DNA of 64,000 bases, from NCBI RefSeq assembly GCF_047663525.1, contig NC_092588.1:106721001-106785000 (forward strand). The letters run 5' to 3'. Below, piece by piece: positions 21,401 to 33,400 of this stretch. The notes below the pieces were generated by a model. That model ran no database searches. It saw nothing but the letters and a program-made list of their open reading frames with translations, and was not told where the DNA came from. The DNA comes from Anas platyrhynchos (Eukaryota > Chordata > Aves > Anseriformes > Anatidae). Each line of letters begins with the position of its first letter. Position 1 is the stretch's first letter. The translations under genes and the position numbers were made by a program.

Positions 21401-24400
21401 GAGGTTGTGGAGTCTCCTTCTCTGGAGATACTCAAAACCTGCCTGGATGCCATCCTATGCAATGTGCTCAGGGTGACCTTTGGCAGGGGTTTGGAATGGA
21501 GGTCTCCAGAGCTCCCTTCCAACCCTGCCCATTCTGTGATTCTGTGCCCTTTGACATTCTCCAGTTCAGATGAATCGTCTCAGATTCTCAGAGACCGATG
21601 AATTAACTTCAGATCCTAGAGAGCACTAATGGCTGAACTGCAGCAAGGCTGAGCAATACAGAATTAGCCCATTTTTAGCTGCAACTTTGATTAGTTGCAT
21701 CTTGATCACGGACAACCTTTTGCAAGACGTCCACTGCTCATGCTGCTTGGCAGTGTTGAGGGGTTGCAACTCAGCGGTGTGGCTGGAACTCACCACTCTC
21801 CATTTCTTTCCCTCTAGCTCCAAGACAGGGGCATGGCTCTGTTGCGGGGAGTTCTTGGGGGAGGTGGGACTTGGAGTATGGCTTTTCGTGGGAGAACGAA
21901 CGGGTGGGCCTTGGGCGCGTAGGCTGGGGTTCTTGTGAGTCTTCTGGTCATCAGAGACATGTCGAAGCCCTTAAAAAAAAAAAAAGTGCTTGTAAAAGAG
22001 TCTGTTTTCTTGTCCTAAGGGTATTCACATTTAAATAAGAACGATACTAGCTAAATCATTTGCAATTGGGTTAAATTATCCTATGAATTTACATTTTTGA
22101 TTTCCTCAAGATTTGCCTAGGTAACCACCTAAAATGTAACTGCACACATATTTTTAGCAATTCACATAGAACCTATTTAAAGCCTGTGGATAGAAAGCTC
22201 TTAAAAGCTTTCACAGGAAATGCAGCAATGTCTTCTAGTCCTTCCCTGTCTGCAGAGAACTCTGCAAGCTTGCTATTGAATAATTTTACATCCATAAAAG
22301 CGAGATTCGCTTTCTAATCTGTCCTATCCGTACCGCATTAAAGGCTGATTTATCAGTTGTTTGTATTTAAACTCACAGCCATCCACTTTAATTACAACTG
22401 TCCAGTATTAATACAGAGAGCGTTGCTGCACCGATCGGTGAGCTGTACCTTCTCACTTCACATGTAACACATTTTGACACAGGTTGGTGCACTGACTGTG
22501 AATCAGAAATGAGAATAAGCTCTGCTCACAATTGCAGCTCTGAGGTTCACCAGCTGCTGGGGATTGAAGATGTCTAGCTTGGTTGCCTTAAAATTATACG
22601 GAGACTTTTAAGTAAATGGTATGAATGTCAGGAATGCTGAACAAGTTTGAGCGCTGTTACTTCTAAAGGAGGTTTTGATATGCAGGCTCAGTGCAAGCCT
22701 CAGAAAGATCTGAGTTGTCCAAAGGTAACTTAAAAACGCTGGTGCAATTTGGGGCAGTACATATAGCAGCTGTTGATGTAGTTTGACTCAAGGGTCACCG
22801 TTTGTTTTCTTTCCTCCTGACCTTTGGTAATTGCCTCTCCTTGGTTAAGCTGTGCAAACAGGGCTGAGCGGGATGCTGTTCCTTCATCCTTCGTGGTTTC
22901 TGCATCGAAGATGGGAGGAGGTCCAGGTGGCGGCGGCGGCGGAGGTGGCGGAGAGAGGCACGGCCCACTGCTTAGAACGGATCGCAGGGACATGTGGGAT
23001 GCAACAGGGCCCTGTGTCAGACGGATGGGAATCATTTTTTAATCAGCTTTTCAAGGAACACTCTATTATGATAGCTCTTATTAACGTCCGAGGGTAACCG
23101 TGGGTTTCAGTGACTCCAGACAGCCACAGGCTCAGAAGGTCTGGCACCATCACTGAACTTAGCGCTGTGAATCTTCCCTGCAGCAATGCAAACAGGGCCA
23201 GAAAGGCTGATAGACCACACTGCTACTCTGCTGCAGAACCCCCGCACCTAAAATGTTTCTACAAAATGCTTGTGAAGACTATTGTTAAATATCTTTAACT
23301 GTAAAGATTCCATAATTTATTATACTTACGTAAGATAAGTGATACACAAACACTTACCATACGCAAAAGTGAAAATGTCTCCTTCTTTTCAGAGACCATA
23401 CTCAGTAAAGCATAACTCGATGTGCATTCAGAAACATACAGAAAATGTTCTGTCCAACAAATAACTGGGAGGATCACGAGCTGTCAGTTACACATAAGAA
23501 AGGTGCTAAACTGTATAAAATATGTAAAATGCTGTTCTTCAGACTGTTCAAATAATCTGCAAAGATTCAGATTGTAGCAAAGTGCAAAGCTATGGTCATT
23601 CAAGTAATTTATTTATGAAATTCAGTATTGTTTTGATCTCTCAAATTCTTTTTTCTTTTTTTTCTTTTCAGTTGCAGAAGATCACAGCAGCACATGAATT
23701 ATGAGTGAGGGGCCTTGATAAAGTAAGTAAACCAATCATTCTATTAGTTTGCATAATCAAAAGTACATGTTTTGTTTTGCATTGTAATGCTCATCTATAA
23801 TATTATCACACAAACAGGAAATGCTGATAATGAGCTGATTAAAATTTTATGTGCCCTACTAATAGAAAAGACAGAATGAATCTGAGAAACTGAGAGTCAC
23901 TTTTTCCATCCTGCCACTAAGTGTCACTCTGATTCCAAAAACTGCTCATCTAGACAGCATCTCTGCAGCAGAGCACTGTTTCAGAAGAACCCTTGTGAAA
24001 AATTAGATTGGTTCTGATGAATTCAGCTACCTACAGGTGTCGTGCATTGCACTAATACATATTTATTAGGGGGGCAGATACAATGGAAAAATGACAGGGG
24101 CTTACAGAGTCACAGCTCCTCTTATTGGCCACCTTTGTTAAGAGATACAGGTTGTTAAAAATGCATCCCTGGTAATCAATACTGGGAATAGATATTGCTT
24201 AGCAGGACTCAGAGAGTTTTATTAATTTTTTATGACGCCACCCCTTTCTGCTTCCCTCTAAACTGAAACATCAGAGTATTCATCCAGTTTATGCATCTCA
24301 CAGGAGTGAAAAGTGTAGCTGTTTTTTAAAAAGTAGACTAGTTTTAGCCTGTGGTCCCAAACTGGTGGTGGGAAAGGAGCTGAGTTGCACATGCTTTTTA

Positions 24401-27400
24401 TTCTTCAACATAATTTAAATAAAAACACTTGGCACATTTGAGTACCTAATGGCATGCACCCCTCTCAGTCAGTATGACCCTAGCTGGAGTAGCACAGAGA
24501 GGTGATAATATCATTAATTAATGTCTTAATGTAACCCTTCTCTTGGCACACGGGTGTTGAGGATTTAGGTACTGTTGCGTTTGAAGGAGCTGTTTATGGA
24601 GTATGTTAGTGATAAATACATTGCAAGATTGTTTGTCACGTTAGTGGCATTAAAATTGTACTGTACAAGAAGATTTGTTGAATTCCTGGTACTCAGGTGA
24701 GCAGTGAAGCTGATGTAGTAGCACAGTCTGATTGTTCCTGAATGGATCCGTGATCTCTTAAGGTAAAGAGTTCTCTGCTATTAAATGTTTTTAACCAAAT
24801 GTAAACAAAGGAGAAGAATCCCCTTTAGGAATGGATTACCATTTATTGTCAAGATGTACCAGAACCAGATGCTGATGTCTCTTAGAGACATGCCATTGTT
24901 TCATGGATACGTTTGAGCATTTCTGCATGCATACCTAATAATTAAAGGTTATTATTTTAGACTGGGGACATCTTCCCCACTGGACCCTCGATCTGTGGTG
25001 CCTGTCTTCCTGCTGGTGCTCATACCAGTAACATTACCTGCAGCAGAGTCAGCACAACGGTGAATTACTATAGTGAAAAATGAACGTAAGTGGATTTAAC
25101 GGCACAATCAGTTACTGCTGCCTGAGGTGCAGTAGAGATCTTCCCTGTCTGTTGCCTGCAACCATAGCAACTGTATTCACTGTGTCCTGGTTATCCAGAA
25201 TTATGAACAGTGCATTCACAGGGCTTTTTGAAATACTCAGCTATCTAGAAATGGCACTCACCTTTCACACCGCAGTGTGAACATGCAGCTGTGAACTATG
25301 TATGCTCTGTGTGAGTAGATTAATGGTGGTACTGGCAGGAGTGGCTAATAACTTGTGGCTTGAGATAAAAATTTGGACTTCTCATCTCTGAAAGACACTT
25401 TATGGCTTCAGTATCATCTGAATGCATCAGTACAGTGCTGTGATTTTCCAGAAAGAGTCACTGTTTGAGGAGCAAGTGTCACCTGGAAGCAGAAGCAGCT
25501 GATGCTCTTTTGTAATTAACACCAAATAAATTCTGCAAAGGCTGCGAAGATGCATTAAAGGAAAAAAAAAAAAAAAAAAAAAAAAAAAGCAGCAGCAGGA
25601 ATTATCTGGGTACTCAGCATACAGCACAGAATGGTGGGTCACTCCACCAATCTCTTTGCTTCAGGTGGCAAGTTGAAGGCCATCACTAATCCATGCAGTA
25701 GACTTCAGGCTCAGATGCTGCTGCTGAGCAGTGTATCAAAGGGCAGTTTCCCAAATGGCAACAAAAGTATTGGAACAGCTAGTAACAAAAGCGGAAGGAA
25801 ATTGAGGGTATTTAATTGTGAGGAGTGGATGATCTCTCTCCCAGAACCCAAGAGAACTACCTAGTGAAAACACAAACAAAATAGATTTTAAATACATCAA
25901 TAAATCTGGATGTGGTTTTGTGCCTCGTTTACTTTTCGAGAAGGGGCAGAGAGGGAAAAGGATCTGGGCAATTAGAAGCATATTTTCCTTCTATAGCAGT
26001 ACTAGAAGAGTGGCTCGGGGAAGCCCTCACAGTGGCACAGAAGGCACAGGAGTGAACTGGAAATGCAGCAAACGCTTTGCACTTCTGGCATTCCCTGCAT
26101 GCCAGGGAGATGGCATCTGCGCTGTGCTCAAATGTGCTGATGCAAAGGGCGGTTTTAAAACCAGATTAGAGGAGTGGCTCCAGGAACTTTCATCTCTGAT
26201 TAGCTTTGACCCTGATTAATTCATAAACCTCCACGTTATCTACCTAAGTCACAGGCAAGTGGTTTCCTTTTCTTAGTCGCCTTTCTAAAACCACTTAGAT
26301 CCTCAGGCTCTAGAATATTTCTGAACCAGACTCTTAAACTGTTCTGGTATCTGGCAGTGCTTGTGTATAGTCCTATCCAATTTCAGCTAAAGTGCCCTTC
26401 ACAAAGTCCATTCATTTCTTTTCTGTATAGGGTGGCGTTTGTGCGAGCTGCTGGGAATAAAATAGCACGTTATATGCCCGCAAAAGTTCATCTTTCCTAA
26501 CGCAGCAGGTGCTTACCAGCTTTGCTATTTGCAAACAACTCTTCAGATTAGCTTCAAGCAGATGTTAACAACAGTGCATCTTTATACAAAGAGCATTAAG
26601 AGCCATTTGGACCAGCAAGGGTGGTTATTTGCAAGCCGCCTTTCTTCCTCTTTTATTTCAGCTGTTTGCCCCGGTGACAGCTGCTGTTCTCAGTGCTGTG
26701 GGGTCTGCAGCCATCACGTCAAGTTCTGCTGAGAGCCGACTGCTCTCATCACCACGTTGGTGTGGTCATTTCTTCACCATTGGCACATAGGCCCCGTGTA
26801 AGAGTTGTGTAGGGAATAGAGAGCTTCAGCCCCGGCTGGTGGAAATGTAACCCAAAATGAAGCCATTAATGTTTAACCTCTTAGCTTTGCATCACAGTGA
26901 ACCTGACAGGGTATAAATCTTGGTCCTGGGGCTTTCTGAAATGGTGGAAAAAATGTAATTTTCTGAGTAAAACGCTATCAAGAACAGACGATGCAGGCCC
27001 TACAGCCATGCAGTAATAGCTCTGTAGAGGACAGAATATTCCAGAAATTTTATCTCAGGGAAAAAAAATTGTCTTCAGCCTCCTACTAAACGCTGATCTG
27101 AAGGGGGTGACAGGAAGGGGTCGGGGTTTGCTCCTTGCTGGATGGCCCAGAGCCACCTGCCAGAGGCTCAAGGGCCTCCCTTGACTGCGCCTCAGCGGCT
27201 TCCCCTGCGCAAAGCGACTGAAGCTGCCCACAGGCCTGGCTCTGATGAAGGCCTCTTGTCACGGTGCAAGGGTGTGCAGGATTGCAGCACCACCTCAAAG
27301 GATGTTGTGTTTCTGCCTGTGTCTTGTAGGACTGGCAGAAGGACTAGCACTTCTCTTTTTCACCTTGCTCTCAACCTAGCTGCCTCAGCGGCATAAAGAA

Positions 27401-30400
27401 ATGACTGTTTCTGTTGAGGCAGGTGGATAGATAAAATTCACCTGTGTCAAATCCCAGTTAATTCCCTTGAAGTTACAGTAGGGATTAATGAAACCCTTTG
27501 CTCTAGGTCTTGCCTATTTCTCCTCTGGAGTACAGTGCAACAGAGGTTAGGTGTTTCCCTAACTGTTGTTAGGGAAACAAAATGAAGCCTGTGCACCATG
27601 CGAGTGCTCTGGGTGCCATGCTGTCTGTAATTTTGGGTGGCCATATGCAGCTTGACATGTCTTTAGGTCCAAACCCAGCTACTGAGAGACAGTAAGAATT
27701 TCTCTTTGTGTCTCATCACAGATGTTAGTATTTCCTGAGCCATGTTTGCTGAGCAGTTCCCTGGGTTAGCCTTCCGTATCACTGGTGTTGTATTGTACTG
27801 GGGGACGAGAGGGGCTTATATACCAGGCCCTTTATGAGCAGCCCCAGTGTTTCTCTGGGTTTATCTAGTTTTAGGCTGACACAGTGCAGCACAGGGAACA
27901 GGGGAACAAAGTTCTTATGGTAGGAACCGACTGTGGAGCATCTGAGTGGCCACCCATCTCTTGTAACCGTAATGGTCCTTTTTATGGAGGACAAACAAAT
28001 TACAAATATTTATACAATGCATATAAATAAATTATATATATAATATATATATATATATATTGCCTGTATATAACATAAAGTACCTATGTTATTAGTCAGT
28101 CATGTTAAGTTGCAGGTATCTAGTTGTGGCTGAGGCAACAGGTGGCTTAGATATTCGTATAAAATCCCTTCCTTGATTTATTGAAAAGCCTCCTTTTCAA
28201 GGCAGCAGGTAAGCAGAAATCCTAACAGGGACTGCATTCTCCTTAAAAATAAGGTCTCTCTGTTTTCCATCTCTCCCCCTTTTTAGTAATCCTGGTTTCA
28301 CACCTAAAATGATTACAGCATTCTGTATTGTTTTTCCTATACATATGTACAGCCGAAGACAAGAATCATGAAGCTCAAAATATCATGTATCTACCTCTGG
28401 GAACAGGTGGGCTGTGACTTAGGGGCACAGAGCTCTCGTTAAGGTGTGTTTTGTGTAAAAGTAGCTTAGCACCACAGTTCCATTACCTTCTGTATTTAAG
28501 CCACCTGTCTGCACGGGGTTATGCTGCCCTCAAATTTACCAGACAAAACAGCTGACTTGCAGGGCCTGTAATCTTCGAGAGTTAGAATACAAAACAACAA
28601 AAAACAGACGAGGCTCTTTTTGCTTGTTACTGGGGCTCAGCAGAATTACTTATCTGTTGAGCTTGCAAACTTGGAAGCCCCTTTTAATACACTTCTGCCA
28701 CTTGTCACCTGTTCAGGGTTTAAAATGGTGCTTACATCTTCACAGGTACCCAATCAAAAACGTTTTACCCAGCCAAGGTCTTCTAAATTGATAACAGGAG
28801 GCTTTTGCTGGCAGGAGCTGGTCTTTTCAGCTTATTCACCGCAGTGCTAAGAGAGGTGATACCTTACAGGAAAGTATTTTGATAGCACAGGAGAGAGGCA
28901 GAGCTATTTTATAGGAAAATGTGTGGAAGCTATTATTTTAGACAAGCATGAAATGGCCAAGGTCTGTACTGAGACTAGTATAATTGCACTCAGACAGGCT
29001 AATGGAGGAATTACGATGGCTGTTCTCAGTGGTTCTGAGCCACTTGTGCAACCTGTGGAGAATTTCAACTTTTAAAGAGTGTTTTTAGAATACTATATAA
29101 TTAGTTATAAATATATATATATATTTAAATGGAAGGAAAAAAGTCTTGAAGGTACAGTATTGGCTTCAATGAGAACAGGATATAAATAAATCTCAACTGC
29201 TTCAACTGCATCAACTGCTGCACAGATGCAGGCTTCCTCTTTGTTTATTTTGATTCGTAAATGGGGGTGGGGAGAGGGGCATAATATTCATCACTTGAGT
29301 GAAATTCTCTATTAAACCAAACACTGTAAAGAAGTTCACCTCTATTTTCCTTGTATTTCTTCAAATCCTGCTGGCAAAATTTGTCCTAAATGACAACTTT
29401 ATACAAAGAGGGAAAACTTACTGCAGCTCTACTTGCAAGGGAGAAGAAAATTTAGGACAATTATCCCTGCATAAGATTTGTTTCTTAACACTTATTTGAT
29501 GTGCAGGAAACTACAGCAATCTCTCCTTACTGCTGGTTGTTTTCTTGCTGCAAAGTTAACCTGCAGAAATAAGAGCAGAAGTTTCACTTCCCCCAGCTTA
29601 CTCATGCAGTCCTTGTAGCAAACAAACTTTTATGAGGCATTTTTGTGTGCTTATATTACAGCTGTTCATTTCTTTGCACCACCAAAAAAAAGAGCAGGGA
29701 GGGAAGAAAGAGTTATGCTTCACTAGAATCTCTTCTTTAGGGAAGAAAAAAAACAAAACAAAAAAAAACATTTTATATTTATTAGTAACAAACTAAAAAA
29801 AGACATAGCTCCCTGGTAGAGCTGTAGATTCCATGTTGAAGTCAGAAAGTTGTAGCAAGCAAACCTGACAGTTGCTGCATGGGAAAAATGCAGCACTGGA
29901 CATGCAAAACATTTTGTTACAATAACACTTCTTGCATAAACTCATTGACATCTGAGAATGTCGTATCCAGTGGCAAATTAAAACTTGCAAGCCTCCATTA
30001 GGTTGGTAATTACTATCGTTCCCATTATCAAGATGGCATAATTGAGATAAGTGAGTAGAGTGAACTGCTCCTCACCACAGGGTATATTTGTGGCAGACGG
30101 AGGCACATACTTCACAGTCAAAATAATGAACTCCAGAATTACACTTTTAATGAAATCCTGTAGATCCATCTGACATCCACTGACAGGAATGTTTTCCCTG
30201 ACATATGCACAATCTAGTTAACATTAATTAAAAAGAAAACTTCAGATTATGATGGAAGTATAGAGTGACACGTTTTATTCCCCGGGATGATCCTGCTCAC
30301 AAACACACACACTCTAAAATGTAATTTCTTCTGAGAGCACAAAGCCAACAAATATCCTACCTGTACCTCTGATGTCTAGAAATGCCTATGATTTATGTAG

Positions 30401-33400
30401 GGTCTGGTTTTGTACCACCATTCTCCATGGGTAGCAGAAGAGGCTCAGATAAAGGCCTTATGGTGCTAAGCTCTGCTATTTCTAGGCTTTCTCCTCAGAC
30501 AGTCCCATGCATTTCAATAGGATGGCCTCAAGGAGTGAGCTATTGGTACACATCTTGGCAGAATCGGAGCCACAGTGAATAAGGAGAGAGAACTGTGGCA
30601 GATGTGAAAATCTGTAAGCATCAGTTTTTATCACCAATTTATTACAAAGCTGATAGAAGTACCTGTTATTGTCAGAGCTCACTGCTTAGCCATTATTCCA
30701 ACTTTGTGCACCCATTTTAGTATCTGTCTTGTAATTTCTTAAGACATTTCTTTCACTTTCCCCTAAAGTGTCTGCCTGTGTGCTGTCGGCAGAGCCAGGA
30801 ACACTACTGCATGCACTAATGAGCTGCTCCAAGGCTGGCTGCAGCTGCCCCGTGCAGCTTGATGGACGGGTACATGGGGGCTGGAAACTGCCCGGCTTTG
30901 TGGCATGGCCATGGAGCATGGCCAGAAACGTGCATGCCACGCTATGCAGCACCTACAGATAAAGGGACCAACTGCCAATTAAAAAAACTCCCGTCCTTTT
31001 TGGGAACCCAGGCTTAATCTGATCAGGCTGATGCTATCGGGGTGTTTCAGTTCAAGTTAGGAGAATACAGCTGTAAGAAATGCAGTTGTTAATGTTCTCC
31101 CTGAATCTTTAGTTTCTTTAGAAATACCCAAATATATGTCACTTAACAGCTTTTTGTATAATGCTTCCAGCATTGCTTTGTTGACTTCGGCAGATACAGA
31201 GGCAAAATTATTGGTACAGTGTACTTATAAATTTGTACTTACACTGGCCAAAGACTTTTTCTATTTCCATCTGTAATAAAATAGCTTTTCTGTATCGTCT
31301 GCCTTTCATAAATGTACCACTTCCTTAATGCCTTGCCAAACTACTGCTTTCTCCTTTTATGCATGTAAGTGGAAGCTGCTGTGTGCCGTGATTAACAACA
31401 GTGTCTGGAATACTTTTACAGCTCTTATATATCATATTTCTGTTTAGGCCCTGATTCTGCAAACCTTTATGCTTAACTTCATACAGCACTAATCTGTGAC
31501 TTTCATTCTCACCTTAAAATGTATAACAAAAATCAAATTATCGCTTTAGTAACTTACTGCTTTCTGGAATGTATTTGTTACCAAGCTTCATAAAAATATT
31601 TAAGGAAGCCATTTAAACAACTTGCTAACTTACTGGATTCAAATTTCCATACACTCTCATGAAGTAAAACTTGAAAAAATTATTCATCCATAGGAAATGT
31701 GTTTGTAACTTAATCTTTCTGGCACACATTACATGAATGATAATTTAAATGAGCCATATTTCCAACACAACTTCTTTCAAATCAAAGTGATACCCAAACT
31801 GAGTGAAATCAATACTTCAGAGGCAGTAATAGACTCATCACTCAAGATGTAATAAGCCCTGTTTGCAGTAAACTATGTTTAATATGAATAAACAAGTCAC
31901 ACCTAAGTGTGTATTCAGCAATTTTCTGCGCAGCTAAAGCAAGGGAAATAGAGAGCTGTGATGGCTGAGATGCTTCTAAAACCAGTCAAATATAATCTGC
32001 AATAGCTACACATCTGTATGAGAGTACCAGTGCTCAAAGCACTGAGGTTTCCTCCTATATCATATAACAAATATAACAAATCTCTGTAATGCTACTTCCA
32101 TACCTGTAAAGTTCCAATAAAGTGAAGATATATTTGTATACATGTATCTTGCTCTGTATGAACAAAACTAAATTTGTTCCAGATTCTCAGGCTAATTCTG
32201 CTAACAGGGTGCTACAATTTCTTTTCCTTTTCTAATAATCATTTAAAAATCATCACTTGTTCTCACATTCTTTAATTAAAATAGAGTAGAATGTAGCAAG
32301 TGTGAAATTTAGTACTAAATTAAGAGAGGGAATCATAATTAATATTTAACATTTTCCCTACAGAAACCTACAGAGTAGCAGATAATTCCGGTCCTTCCAT
32401 TTATCAGGTTTCAACATTTTTGCATTACTTCAAACTAAAATATACACACTGATCGTAGTGTCTCCTGTGTTTGAACTTGCCCTTGAATACTGTAAGGCCT
32501 TGTACAATGTGTAGAGACAGTTGTGAAGAGGAAGGTGCAAAGCCTGTTGCTGAGCACAAGTGCTAGACGTTCTTTCACATGCTTATCCCCTCCACGAAGG
32601 GGAGACAAAGTAACTTCTCCAGATACCTTGTTAAGATACAGTCTGTTTCACTTCCTTAGGAGCTGTTAGAGTGGTCTGGGAATTAAATTATCTGGTGGTC
32701 TGCATCAGTCCTCTTAACAGTCCTTCAATTTCTTAAAAATTTATTTGCCTATAGAGAAGAAATTATAGTCTTGGTGTGAATGACTGCATGTGCAAGTCTG
32801 TGTGCACTGGTAAGTTTAGGAAATGACAGCAAAGAGCTGGCTGATTGTATTTTTAACACACTCCAGCAATTCTCGTAACTTGATAATAAACACGAGCACA
32901 TTATTCCAATCCCATGTAGAACATTGCATTAATGTAGACAGCAGACATAAACTCTTACATTTACACCAGACAGAAAATATATTCTTCGTGTTTATACCTC
33001 TTTTTAAGAACAATATTCATTGCCATCATCTTGCTATGCATCCCAGATGTAACACACAGATGTTTATAAAGAGAGCATAAGTAGCACACAGTCATATATA
33101 TTAGCTCTCTGTATATATATATATATAAATGAAGCATGCATTTCAGAAATTATCTCTGTATGTATAAAATAGTTTTATAAAGATGACTATCTAAGGAGTA
33201 AGAACTCAGTGCGAATTCCTTGTGTTTCTCTTCCCTGTTATTAAACCTCTCTCTTTGTTCAGAGTTTTTACACTATCCTTTTCCTTCCCTCATCACACTC
33301 ACCTAATTTTCCTTCATTCTGACATGCCCTTTAAATTCTTTGGTTTTGCTTTTGTTCCTACATTCTACTGTATCAGACCCAGAGAACCGTGCCTTTGGTT

